The notes under the pieces are model-generated. The model had not been told where the DNA came from, made no database searches, and saw only the letters and a program-made list of their open reading frames with translations. Positions 44,480 to 55,867 of a stretch of DNA of 64,000 nt are shown here, piece after piece; the first letter of the stretch is position 1; each line of letters starts with the position of its first letter. Location of the stretch: assembly GCA_001599595.1 (NCBI GenBank), contig BCHH01000015.1, positions 208,827-272,826 of the forward strand, in the 5' to 3' direction. Position numbers and translations under genes: made by a program. The stretch is from Beverwykella pulmonaria (taxonomy: Eukaryota; Ascomycota; Dothideomycetes; Pleosporales; Melanommataceae).

Positions 44480-45316
44480 GGAGAGATCCACTCATCCGTA
44501 TTGACAAGCGCCGCCATCGTACTAGCGCCGTATTTATCGTATTATTACCGAATGAGCGAATCTCTCCAGAGGGTCTGAGGTAATTTGGTAGTCCTTTGTA
44601 AGCAACTCACCTTGTTACAAGTCTTTCAACTTACAACTTTGAAGGACCTATCTCTCCCCCACCACGGCTTCTCCACAGGTCCTCTACAGATCTTGTCTTT
44701 AGCAAGAGGGCCTAAAACATCCTTGATTAGTATTTTTTGTGCATTGTGCATAGGGAGGCGATGCAGGACCTTAGAAGTACGACAGTGTTTGACTGCAGAT
44801 TAGGTGAGTCACGTGACAGAAATTAACTCCTTGCCTTTGACTATGCGACTCTACCACCACACCTTGTATCAAATTTCTGTAAGCTAGAGGTGTTTCGCGT
44901 ACTTATAGCAAAATAGCTCTAATTTACAGCTTTTTAATAGCCTATCTAGTTGTTAAATGGTGGCTCAGTGAGGAGTAAAACAAGACTTGTGAAATTAAGT
45001 CACCCTACGCGGCGCTGTATCTCGCATATATTAAGGCCTCTGCATTGCGTAAAAATGTCAACAGTACATAGAACAAATGTTTAGCTATCTGTTCCATCGG
45101 ACAAAACCTGTCCTAAGGCCATGGGTGAGCTGTGAGAGCAAGAGGAAGCAAAATTTCATGATTGACAAATCTGAGTTGCTAACAAACGACTACCAAATTA
45201 CCTCAGACGCTCTGCACAGGATTTTTTCAAGTGGTCTGTGCGCAAGACTCTGATTGGCTAGCGACGTTATCTTGGCGTATTCTTCGTTGCATTAGTAATT
45301 GTAAAAATTCCTTTGT

Positions 45317-45339
45317 AGAGCGTCTGATTAATGAGATAA
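45317..45339. repeat. Right terminal inverted repeat (23 bp) of hAT-like element
   Basis: Inverse of 44457-44479 and followed directly by the second TGTGAATG. Confidence 0.8.
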
Positions 45340-46501
45340 TGTGAATGTCGAAAATGCTGCCTACCTTATTCACGTCCAACTCCCCCGCTCTAATAATTTC
45401 CTATGTACAGCACTACAGCAATTTACTTTGCTGTTGGTTAATAAATTTACCATCGATTCTGGAAGGTTATGCTTAATATGTAATATGGTATGATAGTCTG
45501 TCTCAATATCCTCGAGATCGGAGTCTTCTAAGGGGCGAAAAGGAGGAGTGCGTGGTGCGATGCCGAACACCGTGCGCGAGCTAGTGTGTCGAGGCCTCGA
45601 GGGGCCTTTTCAACCTCGTCGAGAATATTTCGGATCCGACAATTGCTGAGCGATAAACTGTTAACGAGCCCATACATGGTCACTGCAATAAAAACCTTAG
45701 AATGTAGCCAGGATGACTGTCAGGATTACGAAGGCAAGAATTGGAAAGGCGCCATCAATAAAGAGACAGCGCCGAGAGAGGATTCGAATAAGGATTCGAT
45801 CGAAGAAAGCAGCGACGGCAAAGCCCGAAAAGAACCCAAAACCAGATCTGATTTCTTATCTGTTAAATTGGGCGCAACTCTAATTTGTTTGTAGCGCTTT
45901 AATTTCATTGCGGCTGGTATTTTTGTGTTCTCCAATTCACTTGATCAACAATCTCTTCCACGGCGAGTATCTTCGCCGGGCTGCTACAATCATCTTAGGA
46001 GCAGAAGTTATCTAAATCTAGAGAAAAATATAGCAACCGGAAAGACATTATTCAGCTGCAGAACTTGAGGGTTTCTTCCGAGAGTACACAAATCTCGGAA
46101 GGAAGATTTATTAGAGGTCTAGAACTCTTGTTTCGGTGAAAAGGAATGTTAGTTTACTAGCGTGACATATTGACCAACTCATGTCAAAAACACCTCACAG
46201 TATCATTACACATCCAGACAGAGATATCAGTCAGTGTTTTACATCGTTCGAACTACCTGGCTAACCTGGATATACATGATCCGGCAGGTAACAGCACTCT
46301 CGAACCCTCAGGGATATTTTGGGCCGTGAGAACACACCACAAGACGACTCCCCTTGAAGGCTATGAGTGATTGTCAACGTAAGAAACCGATCCTTCCACC
46401 TATACGCTAAAACTTAAAAACCAGGCCAGGAAACCAGGCTCTCGATATCTGCCCCCGAAGAAATCTAACAGCGGCAATCCATCGCGTGTTGTTGCGAGAG
46501 T
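45340..46501. other. Gene-free stretch
   Basis: A+T-rich. Two short frames (minus 45370-45570 and plus 45586-45894) have charged, protein-like composition but no motif, no splice partner and no start context I trust; they could be gene relics. Nothing else seen. Confidence 0.45.
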
Positions 46502-47651
46502 TTACCATCCAGTATCGCCAGCGGAAGCCCACTTGCCAGTTGGCTCTGCGGAGATGCCCCAGTCGTTGGAAGCTGCAGTGTTTGCGCCGTTGTCTCCGGA
46601 TCCAGGGCCAGCGCCAGCAGCTCTACCGTTGCCGTTGTCCCAGCTACTGCCTGTATCTTCCGCGGGCGGTTCCTTGCAACGAGCGACGGTATGACCGAAT
46701 TTCTTGCAATTGTTGCACTGAACCTTGCTCCAGTCCTTGGGTTCGCGGCACTCCTTGCTCATATGGCCAATGCGATCACAGTTGCGACATTTCATGACGC
46801 GTTCGTTGGGGCACTCGCTCTTGCGATGTCCAGTCTGATAACAGTTGTGGCATTCTCCTCCTCTTCCACCACCGCCACTCGTGCCACGCTTGGGGCATTC
46901 AGACTTGACGTGGCTGTAAAAGTGTCAGCAATTGCAACTTGGTATTAGGATGCGGGAATTAGACTCACTCGACCTCGCCACACGAAAAGCAGGGTCGGCC
47001 CCCTCCACCACCACAGCTACGTCCACAAGGAGGTTCAGGGCAGTCACTCTTCATGTGCCCCAAGTCTCCACAATTATAGCATGCCCGGCCGCTGCCGCCA
47101 CCGCCGGAGCGAGACGACGGGTTTGGGCAGTCCGCCTTGTTGTGACTGTAGGCTGTTAGCATCAACTTATATTTAAAAGGTAGTATAATGACTTGCCCTT
47201 GCTCGCCGCACGCGAAACATCCTCGGCTAGCACCAGTCGAAGGACAGCCGCGCTTGTTGGGTCCAACCTCGCCATATCCGTAGCATGCTCCTGGTCCGCC
47301 GTTCTGTGCTTTGTGGCCCGAGTTGTAGCCGCCGTAGCCGTTGCTGGACTCGAAGCCGTCGGCGTCACCAGAGCCCAAGCCCGAGCCCCAACCGCCGTTG
47401 TCGTTGCCATTGCCGAAGTTATGGGTGAACCTGTCAGCCTCAGCGCCCATGCTCTTTTTCTCCTTGGCTTCGCGCTCCTTCTGCTCCAGCTCGCGATGTT
47501 TTTTAGAGCGCTTGTGGGCGCTCCAGTCCTTGGTCTTAATGGTGCGGCTGCAGATCTCGCAGATAGTATTGATGGACTGATGATCCTTGGCCGCTGGGTA
47601 CGGGTTGGACACCAAGCCCAAGGCGAGGAGAGGACCGGCGGCGCGACCCAT
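46502..47651 (-). CDS. CCHC zinc-knuckle nucleic-acid-binding protein (CNBP/Gis2-like) with GC-AG intron
   Basis: Exons 47651..47197, 47145..46969 and 46913..46502 encode 347 residues. The first intron (47196..47146, 51 nt) begins GCAAGT and ends TACAG, a GC-AG intron; the second (55 nt) is GTGAGT-AG. The N-terminus has a U1-like C2H2 finger (ICEICSRTIKTKDWSAHKRSKKH), then a Gly/Asn-rich linker, then zinc knuckles CX2CX4HX4C: CFACGEQGHNKADC, CYNCGDLGHMKSDC, CFSCGEVDHVKSEC, CHNCYQTGHRKSEC, CRNCDRIGHMSKEC and CNNCKKFGHTVARC. An earlier copy (CYGYGEVGPNKRGC) has lost the second Cys and the His. Such proteins bind single-stranded nucleic acids and act in translation or mRNA control (Gis2, Byr3, CNBP). 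The knuckle is restored only when the GC-AG intron is removed. Confidence 0.88.
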
Positions 47652-48499
47652 GATTGCAGATACTGAAGAGGGTGGTGGAAGCAGTGGGTTAATAGTTGGT
47701 CAGAAGAGATGGTTGATGGTGCGTTGTTGTCCGAAGACGTATGCTTCTAGGTTGAGATATGTAAGTAAGCGAGGCCTAGCTCTCTAAGAACCTTGAAAAG
47801 AACGTAGACATTTCATGGATTGCTGTCGAATAGGCACGGCTAATTGGTGCAGTTGGGAATGAGAGGGAGCTGCACTTACTAACTGAATCTGCAGACGCGC
47901 TGTTCGTTCCCAAAACGACCAGTGAGTGCGTCGTCTCTCAGTCAAGGGCGAGGTGGTGTGAGGTGGAAGAAGAAGAGAGGAAGATGGGCGGAGGAGAAGA
48001 TTAGGTAGGAAGGCGCGAGGGAGCTTCACCTTGGATTACAGTTGACTAGTCCGATAGGACAGCAACGCTAAATCCAAACAAACACGTCGAGTCTAGAAGG
48101 ACTGGGAATCAGCATGGAAGCGGACAAGGCGGTGGGGAGATGGTGGGCACGTACATGGCTGGACGGGAGCCTGCATCATCACCACTCGTTATCAGTGTTG
48201 CATGTTGGTGAGACATTTTCACCGCACGGACAGCGATCAACTTCATGCGAGACAGCACAGTCGAAATGTCCACCTAGTTTACCTGCATAGCGAGAAGACC
48301 CATCTCGCAAAGCTATCCGAAGCCCTGCCTATCGAAGCCAAGCCCGAGAGGGTCAACAGGCAGTGTCTCAGAGAGATGGAAAATGGCCCAGCGATCGTAC
48401 AGACTCATATTTTGCTATTCTAACTCTTTCCCATACCTACCCCAAGGTCTGAGTAGGCGTATAAATTGTATACAAGCCGCTACGCACACGGCATATCGT
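47652..48499. other. Intergenic region
   Basis: 5' flank of the zinc-knuckle gene and 3' flank of the MFS transporter. A long leader with possible non-coding introns is plausible. No other gene recognised. Confidence 0.45.
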
Positions 48500-50518
48500 C
48501 TATGGTGCGACCAATGTAGGTTCTTCCTCTGCGGCATCAATTCCCTGTTCCCCTTCCTCCTTCTTCGCTGCTTCCTTCCAGCCAGTCCCGGCCTGTATGA
48601 CAACAACAATGATAGCTAGGCACATACCACCCAAGAATAGTGCCTTCATCCCGTCCTCATACGCGCTGACAGCGATATCCCGCTCTTTGCCCTCAAGGTC
48701 CCTCACCAGCGCCGGACTACCCAGTAATCTCGTAATCAGTTTCTTACGATCTTTAAGCCCAGCCTCATTAAAGCCAACAACGAGAGATTTGCGGAGGACG
48801 CGCGTGAAGAGACCTCCACCAATCGCAGACCCGAAGCTGCCCGCAAAGCCGCGGAACGTGGCGAGGAGAGACAGGACAATGGGATGAACTTCTGGGAGCG
48901 TGACATGAAGGAGATGGACAAGACAGTAGTTCAGCGCGGCACCAGTGATGAAACCGTTGCAGAACACCACGAACACATATAAGCCCCACGAACTCTCAGC
49001 TGTGCTGATAAAGGCGAGTATAAGAAGGGTGATAGGGAACAGGGACATGGACAACACACTGGGCAGATAGAAGCTCCCGCTCCGACGAATGTGGAAGATG
49101 CCTGCCACAAGACCTCCGCTTGCGAATCCGGCGTTGGTGGGAATGAGGATAGATCCAGCAACGGCGGGGGTCCAGCCTCGAACAGCGAGGGCGTACATGG
49201 GCGTGTAGAAGAGCACACCCCAGCGCGCCATCATAAAGCCGACTGTGGCAACGCAAGTGAATAGAGTTGCGCGGGACTTGAGGACTGGGATAGGGATGAC
49301 CGGGTCGTCTGCGACATAGATCTCGTTTAGTACGAAGACAGGAAGCAACAGCGCGGATAGTATAAGTGGTGTTGGAAGGATGCGTTGGCCAGACAGGCCA
49401 AAAAGGAAGAGGACAATAGTGAGAACTAGGAGCAGACAACCAGAATAATCGATGCGAGCGAGTTTCTGGCGGATAGAGAGACCGTCGTAGGAGACATGGC
49501 TAGCGATGTAGTCGTGGGGGATTCCGAAAAAGAGTCCGAAGCCCGCCATCAGACTAAGAGGAGCTTGGATGCCGAAGAGCGGTTTCTATAGGAGGGATCA
49601 GTAACCAATATCGCATCAACCGAGGTGAGAAATGAGTTTGTTTGGATATCAAGGCAGAGAGAGAGAGAGAGAGAGATACACCTACCCAGCCAATTTTGGG
49701 TTCCAAAGCCCCAGCAATCACAGCTCCCAGCGAAATGCCAACCGTCATCCCGCAATTGACCAAACCAATGTACAAACCCCGCGTCTTGGGGCTTGACAGC
49801 TGAACAACGAGAATGCTCGCAACAATGAACACGCCAGCGGCACCGGACCCTGTGATGACACGGCCAACCATGAACATCTCAAACGACATGGATGTGGCGG
49901 TGATGATGGTCCCCACGAAGATGATCTGGGTAGATACAAACATGCAAAGACGAGGACTGAAGACTTGGGATAGCCGTCCGAACAGCGGGGCGAGACCAGA
50001 CATGGCGATGAGATAGGAGGATGTTAGCCAGCTTGCCTGTTCGAAGGCATGCAGATCAGCGGCGATGGAGGACTGCGTTGTCGTGAGGATGGAGATGTTG
50101 GTGGCTACAGGATGTGAGCAAATTACGTCTGGGCACAGCGCATTGGTGCGAGGCACTTGGGGATGACTGTTCCACTTCTGTCTCCCATCCAACATTCCGC
50201 GAGACAACGGAGCCATTCCAACCGGAAGGCAAAAGGACTGGCTGGGATCCACGAGGCACCATGGTAGCTGCCACAAGAAATGGTGTGGTGAGAATAAAGA
50301 AGGTAAGTACCTTGCAAGAAAATGAGTAGTCCTATCGAGACTACAATCAATGCACCTCTAGATGTCGAGATCCCTGAAGCTTCTTCCTCCGTCGCATTCC
50401 TCTCTGCGTCTAATACACTGCGAATTGATTTGGACGTGGATGATGATAGACTAGCAGAGGACGATGCGAAGGGCCGAAGCAGCGGCGCTCGCTCTCCGGC
50501 TCCAGTTGCTTCTGCCAT
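48500..50518 (-). CDS. Major facilitator superfamily transporter (DHA2 type, vacuolar amino-acid/drug-like)
   Basis: Exons 50518..50311, 50104..49686 and 49585..48500 (introns 206 and 100 nt) encode 570 residues. After a hydrophilic Ser-rich N-terminus come about 14 hydrophobic helices. Visible MFS/DHA2 sequences: LQATNISILTTTQSSIAADLHAF, WLTSSYLIAMSGLAPLFGRLSQVFSPR (motif A-like), GRVITGSGAAGVFIVASILV, TRGLYIGLVNCGMTVGISLGAVIAGAL (motif C-like) and FGIQAPLSLMAGFGLFFGIP. The family exports drugs or moves basic amino acids into the vacuole (Vba/Azr type); the substrate is not determined. Intron 2 carries a (GA)10 run. ATG 50518 is preferred; the frame is open a few codons upstream without ATG. 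It diverges from HRD3 across a 0.5-kb promoter. Confidence 0.88.
49657..49676. repeat. (GA)10 microsatellite in MFS intron 2
   Basis: Ten GA units; read on the gene strand this is a CT run immediately after the intron donor. Confidence 0.9.
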
Positions 50519-51051
50519 GCCGATGGGATGCACTGAAGAAGACAGCAGTAATTATAAATGAAGACGAAAACGTGGGATGCGGATGCGCGATGCGGTGGAG
50601 TCTTGAAGGCATTGCCATCTCTGAGAAGCGTTGTTGGTGATGACAAATGGCAGACGTCAATGAATCCTGGCCCGAACTCTTTGGTCCGGCCGACGACCCG
50701 TCGCCTGAGGAGCCAGTGCGAACATGATAGTGATTAGAAGATATGGTCTTCTACTGTAGATGGACGTGTATTGAATGCGGAGTCGGGCTCGAGGCATGAG
50801 CCGCGTCGCTCACGAGTTCTGGAGACGTCGCGTCAGTTGACAGGTGAAGGCCGTTGATAGGTCCCGAGGTCTGTGCGGCGAAGGAGCCAAGCCGCAGCTT
50901 GATTATGAGCAAAGTGGCATCTTCAACAACACACGCTCACGCCGCATAACACTCTCAGAGGGCAGTTTATGTCCATGTCTCTTTTCTTCTAACATGTCGA
51001 GATGACCTTCCTTCCTTCGACTCTCCTTCCCGTTAACGAACCCATTCCGCG
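50519..51051. other. Divergent promoter region MFS / HRD3
   Basis: 0.5 kb with no supported gene. It should carry both promoters. Confidence 0.5.
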
Positions 51052-53765
51052 ATGAAACCCCGATTGCAGCGGCTCGTGCCGCTCTGCTTTGGTATGTCGG
51101 ATACGCAAGTTCACGTCCGTGGCGTCAACTGACCGATGGGTGCGCAGTTCTTCTCTCCCTATTCCTTGCCGTATCGTCGGCGCAGCTCCGCGCCAATCAT
51201 CGCGCGCACACACAACAACCAGCGACGGAAGCTTGGGGGGACAAACCGCGGCAGGATGGGGGGCAAGGTGAGAACAACTGCCACGGGAGAGCTCGGAAAT
51301 GGCTAATTCGGGGCCAGCGGCTATTGCCTTCGATGAGGCAAACAAACTCCTGCACAAGATCCGGCCCGTGTCAGCGCCCTGGTGGAGCGCCAGCAAAAAG
51401 TCGGGTGTGTTGGGGACAAGCGCATATTATGCCAAAGAGGTCTTCTTCCTCCTCTTCATGAACGGCCCGCCGCAGCAGGACCTCCTCACCTCGAATCCGC
51501 AACCGAAGAAGCTCAGCCATACGCTAGCCGAAGCCGTGAAGCTGCTGGAGGAGGCCGCGGCGAACAAGAACCCAGATGCCATGTTCACGCTCGCTGAGAT
51601 GAACTTCTTCGGCAACTTCACACACCCCAGGAATTACTCCGAAGCATTCCGACGATATCACGAGCTCGCTACGTTGAACGGGAACGCGTCAGCCCAGCAC
51701 ATGATCGGGTTCATGTACGCGACGGGAATTGGCGGGGCTGTCAAACAAGACCAGGCGAGGGCCATGCTATACTACACTCTTGCAGCAGAGGGCGGAGACG
51801 TTCGTTCCGAGATGGCCATTGCATACCGCCACTCATCCAGCATCGCAACCCCGCGGAATTGCGAGGAGGCCGTCTACTACTATAAGAGTGTCGCGGATAA
51901 GGCGGTAGCATATATGAGGTCTGGGCCGCCCGGTGGCCATTCGATGCTCAAGGAGTCGTACCGGATTGCCGACGAAGAAGGCGGTGTATACGGCGAGGGG
52001 GCCAGTGTCAGCAGTTCAGGGCCAAACGCGAGACAGGGCAGCATCCACTCCGACGCGTATTCTTCTTTGGACGACGTGGTGGAATACATGGACCTACAGG
52101 CAAGAAAGGGCGATCCGAGAGCCAGCTTCAATCTGGCCAAGTTGAACTATGACGGAGCCCGATCCTCCAAACGAGATCTTCCGGCCGCAAAGAAACGCTT
52201 CCTGGAGCTTGCCCGTATGTACTGGACCAAAGAGGGGAAGATCAAGCAGAATGTTTCTGCCACCACTGAGAAGCTTGCGTCCAAAGCCGCAGGCTATCTG
52301 GGCCGCATGTTCCTCCGGGGAGAAGGCATGGCGCAAAGCTACTCAATCGCTCAGACTTGGTTCAAGCGTGGCATTGAGAACGGCGATGCGCTTTCACAGT
52401 ACTCATTGGGACTTATGTATCTCAATGGTCTCGGCGTTCCCAAAGACCCGGTGCGAGCTGCCGAATATTTTAGTGCAGCCGCAGATCAGGACCTCGCTGT
52501 CGCCCAAGTCAGGATGGGTGCGCTCTTTCTAGATCAAGGCGAGGTTGAGACCGCGATCAAATACTTCGAACTTGCAACACGGCATGGGCATCTCGAAGCA
52601 TATTACTACCTCGCAGAGCTGAGCCATACTGGAGTTGGCCGTACCAAGTCTTGCTCCGTGGCATCCGCATACTACAAGATTGTAGCTGAGAAAGCCGAAG
52701 TAGTATCTACTTCATTCGTGGAGGCAAATGAGGCCTACGCAAACGGCGACCTTGAAACGGCGCTCGTTTGCTACATGATGGCTGCAGAACAGGGCTTTGA
52801 GGTCGGACAAGCGAATGTGGCATTCCTTCTCGACCAAGTCAAACCTCGCTTCACCTTTAGTTCGCTCATTCCATTCATGAAGCGAAAGGCGACCTTGACT
52901 GGCGACGCGTTCCTCGCTTTGATCTACTGGACTCGCTCTGCCGAACAGAAGAACATAGACTCGATGGTGAAGCTTGGCGACTACTATCTCCAAGGTCTAG
53001 GTACCTCGCCTAATGCAGAGAAGGCCGCAGCATGTTACCAGGCCGCGGCTGAAAGCCGATTAAGTGCCCAGGCTATGTGGAATCTAGGCTGGATGCACGA
53101 AAACGGCATCGGTATTGAGCAAGACTTCCATCTTGCGAAGCGTCACTATGACGAAGCACTTGAGACCAACCCTCGAGAAGCATATCTCCCGGTTCTTTTG
53201 ACGTTGTACAAATTAAGGTTACGGAGTTGGTGGAACACAATCACGAACGGGAAGATCAAATCTATCCAGGACGAGCCTGGTAAGTCACGATCCTCCACCT
53301 TTTCTTGCCTCACCTTGCGTATTGAATCAAGCGCTGACTTTATAAGTAGTGATCAAAAAAGACTGGTCTCTAACACAATGGATATCGGCATTCTTGGAAG
53401 CCGAGATTGCTAACTGGGAAGAGCCTGAACTAGACGACTACGATGACAGCCCTATGCCCGGCGGTGACGCCGACTACGGCTATGACGACATCGACTCAGA
53501 AATCCTCGAGTCTCTCGTTATTCTATCGCTCGCCGCCGCATTAGCATTTCTGCTCTACTACCGAACCCAGCGACAACGCAGAGCGGAGGAGGCAAGAAGG
53601 AACCAGCAACAACAGGCACAAGCAAACCAAGGCGTGAATGCGCCAGCCGGACTGCGACAGCAACCCCAAGCTCGGCCGCCACCACAACAGGAGGACAGAG
53701 GCATGTTTCCCAACCCTGATAACCCCGAGTTCTTGGACTGGGCGGCTGGAGCAGTTGGGCATTGA
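51052..53765 (+). CDS. HRD3: HRD3/SEL1L, ERAD ubiquitin ligase subunit
   Basis: Exons 51052..51091, 51148..51267, 51318..53279 and 53350..53765 (introns 56, 50 and 70 nt) encode 845 residues. A signal peptide (LQRLVPLCFVLLSLFLAVSSAQ) is split by intron 1. The long lumenal part contains many Sel1-type repeats (for example AQHMIGFMYATGIGG, SQYSLGLMYLNGLGV, AQVRMGALFLDQG, AQAMWNLGWMHENGIGIEQD). The end has an acidic linker, one membrane helix (LESLVILSLAAALAFLLYY, about residues 760-778) and a Gln/Pro-rich cytosolic tail ending DNPEFLDWAAGAVGH. HRD3 holds the Hrd1 RING ligase and recruits misfolded glycoproteins in the ER membrane. The first two exons are short and easy to miss; with them the protein has normal topology. 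Confidence 0.93.
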
Positions 53766-54256
53766 TAGCCCTTTCTTTCTTTTCACTTTTGGCATTCTTA
53801 GGGAATCGACAGCACGTTTGCATGGATTGGCGTTCATCATGGAAGATATGAACGTTCTAAGCGAAGATATGAGGATAAGAGAATAGTGAATGAGCAGTTG
53901 AGCAGTGTGGTGTATAGTTCACGTCTCTTTGACTTGCTGCAGAATGTTATGTATACGTAAGACTGTATAATTGATACCTTGATGTTTGACGTCAAACATG
54001 ATTTCCTGTGTTCTCGGCACCGTGTCCTTTGCTACGCCACTTCCTCGGTAAGACGGTCCTTCCATGTGGAGAAAGTCGAACATGCGGCGCGTAATACTCA
54101 TACATCTTCCTTGGTTTGCTGTTCTTTTTGAAGCAAATATGCGTTTACTACAATAGATCTACAATTCAAGTCCTCGATAAACATCGTTCATCAATTTTCA
54201 CCGCTTATCCGCGGTATTCTGAGCCCACGAAAGAAGAAAAGGAAAAGAAAGAAAAC
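53766..54256. other. Intergenic region
   Basis: 3' flank of HRD3 and 5' leader of the next gene, with A-rich sequence just before its ATG. Nothing else recognised. Confidence 0.5.
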
Positions 54257-54402
54257 ATGCGACGTCGAGAAGGTGCCGTCTCACCTCACCTTACAATATA
54301 CGACTGGGATAACCAAGAACTGGAGGACGTTGTGAAAGCAGGTCTGGGGTACACAATTCGTAGCTCAAAGCACTCTCGGTGAGACTTCCCCCCCCCCCCT
54401 TT

Positions 54403-54439
<37 letters not shown>

Positions 54440-55178
54440 AGCCCTTTCCACTGACTCGGACTCAATACAATACAGCACGATTAAGAATCCCACACGTGTC
54501 ATTCTGGTCGTGAATGATACCCACGCGTTCTCGGTCAACGCCGTTCTCTTGCAGAAGTTCAGCTCGAGGATCGCAGGGCAACTAAAGGCCTGCCCTCATG
54601 CGAAGATTCTGAGAATTGATTTTGGCAAACAGGGTAATGAAGAGACTTGGAGCATTAGGGCGTGGGAGATTTGGTTAGAATGGCTGTACACACTGGACAA
54701 AATCCCACTGCCGGACTTCACGCCTCTACGACGGGAAAACTGGCGGACAAGAGATATCACAGACGCCTGCCTGCTGAGTGCATGGCTGGGGAGTGCGGCG
54801 TGCGAGAAGTATCTCATGAGGATTATACATAAAGAACTCCACGAACACCTATTCCCTCCGTCACACCTCCTCTATCTCCGCCAGCATATGCCAAAGCCCA
54901 CCGGGCTGTGGCATTTTTCCACGGCGTACTTTAGATGGAAGGCAGAGGGTATGAGAGGAGAGCTAGATCCGTGGAGGTGGAGGGTTGAGCATTGGTATGC
55001 GAGCTGTGGAAGAGTGGAGAATTGGGGGTGTTTTCATGCTATGAACACTAGTGGATGGGGTGGAGTTTGGGAGAGGCAGAGAGGTTTGACAGGGAGGATC
55101 GGGTGGGTTGGAGAGAGTGATGATGAGCAAGGCTATGATTCTGAAAGTGATGGGAATGGTATCTTGTTCATTAGTTAA
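54257..55178 (+). CDS. Possible BTB/POZ-like fungal protein
   Basis: Exons 54257..54378 and 54476..55178 (97-nt intron) give 274 residues. The start of exon 2 reads TRVILVVNDTHAFSVNAVLLQKFSSRIAGQL and, about 50 residues later, WEIWLEWLYTLDKIPLPDF. The pattern (beta strand, hydrophobic helix with vLLxxFSSrI, then a WLYT helix) is like a BTB/POZ fold used by fungal adaptor proteins, but similarity is weak and this is inference. The C-terminal half is Trp-rich with an acidic end (GESDDEQGYDSESDG). No membrane segments. The intron contains an exceptional pyrimidine tract. Join is exact (CG|C ACG ATT) and keeps frame. Confidence 0.72.
54388..54437 (+). repeat. Composite pyrimidine tract: C12, T8, (CT)n
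   Basis: Twelve C, then eight T, then about fifteen CT units, all inside the intron of the BTB-like gene, upstream of its acceptor. Counts of such runs are prone to assembly error. Confidence 0.85.
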
Positions 55179-55867
55179 ATTGATAGGGTTGTGTGAATAT
55201 GTAGTGTTTATCCTCGTTTTGGGAGAATTTATTGATGAAATTGTCGATGGAATATAGCATACATTGTCCATACATGAGTTGATGACGGTCTGTATTCACC
55301 GTCCTGTTCCCTGGTACACCTGAATCCAACATTCACAATAGTCCATGATTTCAAGAATTGCCCACACTACCACTTCCCGCCCTGACATGCTTAACTCCGA
55401 CCTCCGACCCCATAACTCCGCACCCCATTTCCGCCCTCAACCACATAATCAGGCCCATCCAGAACATATCGCTCTCGCGACAAACATCACGCCGAGAACT
55501 TGCTGTATCGCTTTCCATGATCTCCGGACCTATCAGAATCGAAGCCAAGAACGCGGGGAAAGTGAAAGGGGAGATAAGGAGGGATTCATCAAGATGTCTC
55601 GGTCTCAGTATGGGGCAAGAGCTTGTACAGATGGAGTGGAATGTAAGATGGGGCCTAGAATGGAGAGGGGGAAATTCTTGAATAAGATTTTGGCAGGGAA
55701 TTGAAGGATCCAATACCGGTGCTAGTCAATATACACCCTTCGACCCCGCTACTAATATAAATATTTCCGAACGTCACCTTCATCAAGCTATAGAACAACA
55801 CGGCCCCAGCTCCTTGAGAATACAAACGACATATCAAGCGCAAGCATACCCGGTATCACCATCAACC
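55179..55867. other. Intergenic region
   Basis: Contains plus and minus open frames of about 105-120 codons (near 55345-55713) that overlap antisense and carry no motif; not called. Upstream part of the amidohydrolase promoter. Confidence 0.45.

Larger units (their letters stand above)
44457..45339. mobile_element. hAT-like non-autonomous DNA element with nested inverted repeats
   Basis: 883 bp bounded by 23-bp inverted repeats that start TTATCTCATTAATCAGAC (one mismatch between ends) and flanked by identical 8-bp direct repeats TGTGAATG (44449-44456 and 45340-45347). An 8-bp duplication is typical of hAT elements. Inside, a second inverted pair of 27 bp (44567-44593 and 45188-45214, one mismatch) and a short foldback (44470-44487 with 44560-44577, 18 bp perfect) repeat the motif CAGAC(C/G)CTCTG four times. 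No transposase-like reading frame is present, so it would depend on a transposase elsewhere. Confidence 0.72.

Noticed and set aside
44567..45214. Inner inverted pair as a second independent transposon nested in the first
   Set aside because: No target duplication flanks the inner pair, so subterminal repeats of one element explain it better.
45586..45894. 102-codon plus-strand frame with charged tail
   Set aside because: Composition is protein-like but there is no recognised motif, and the region has many stops nearby; treated as a possible relic only.
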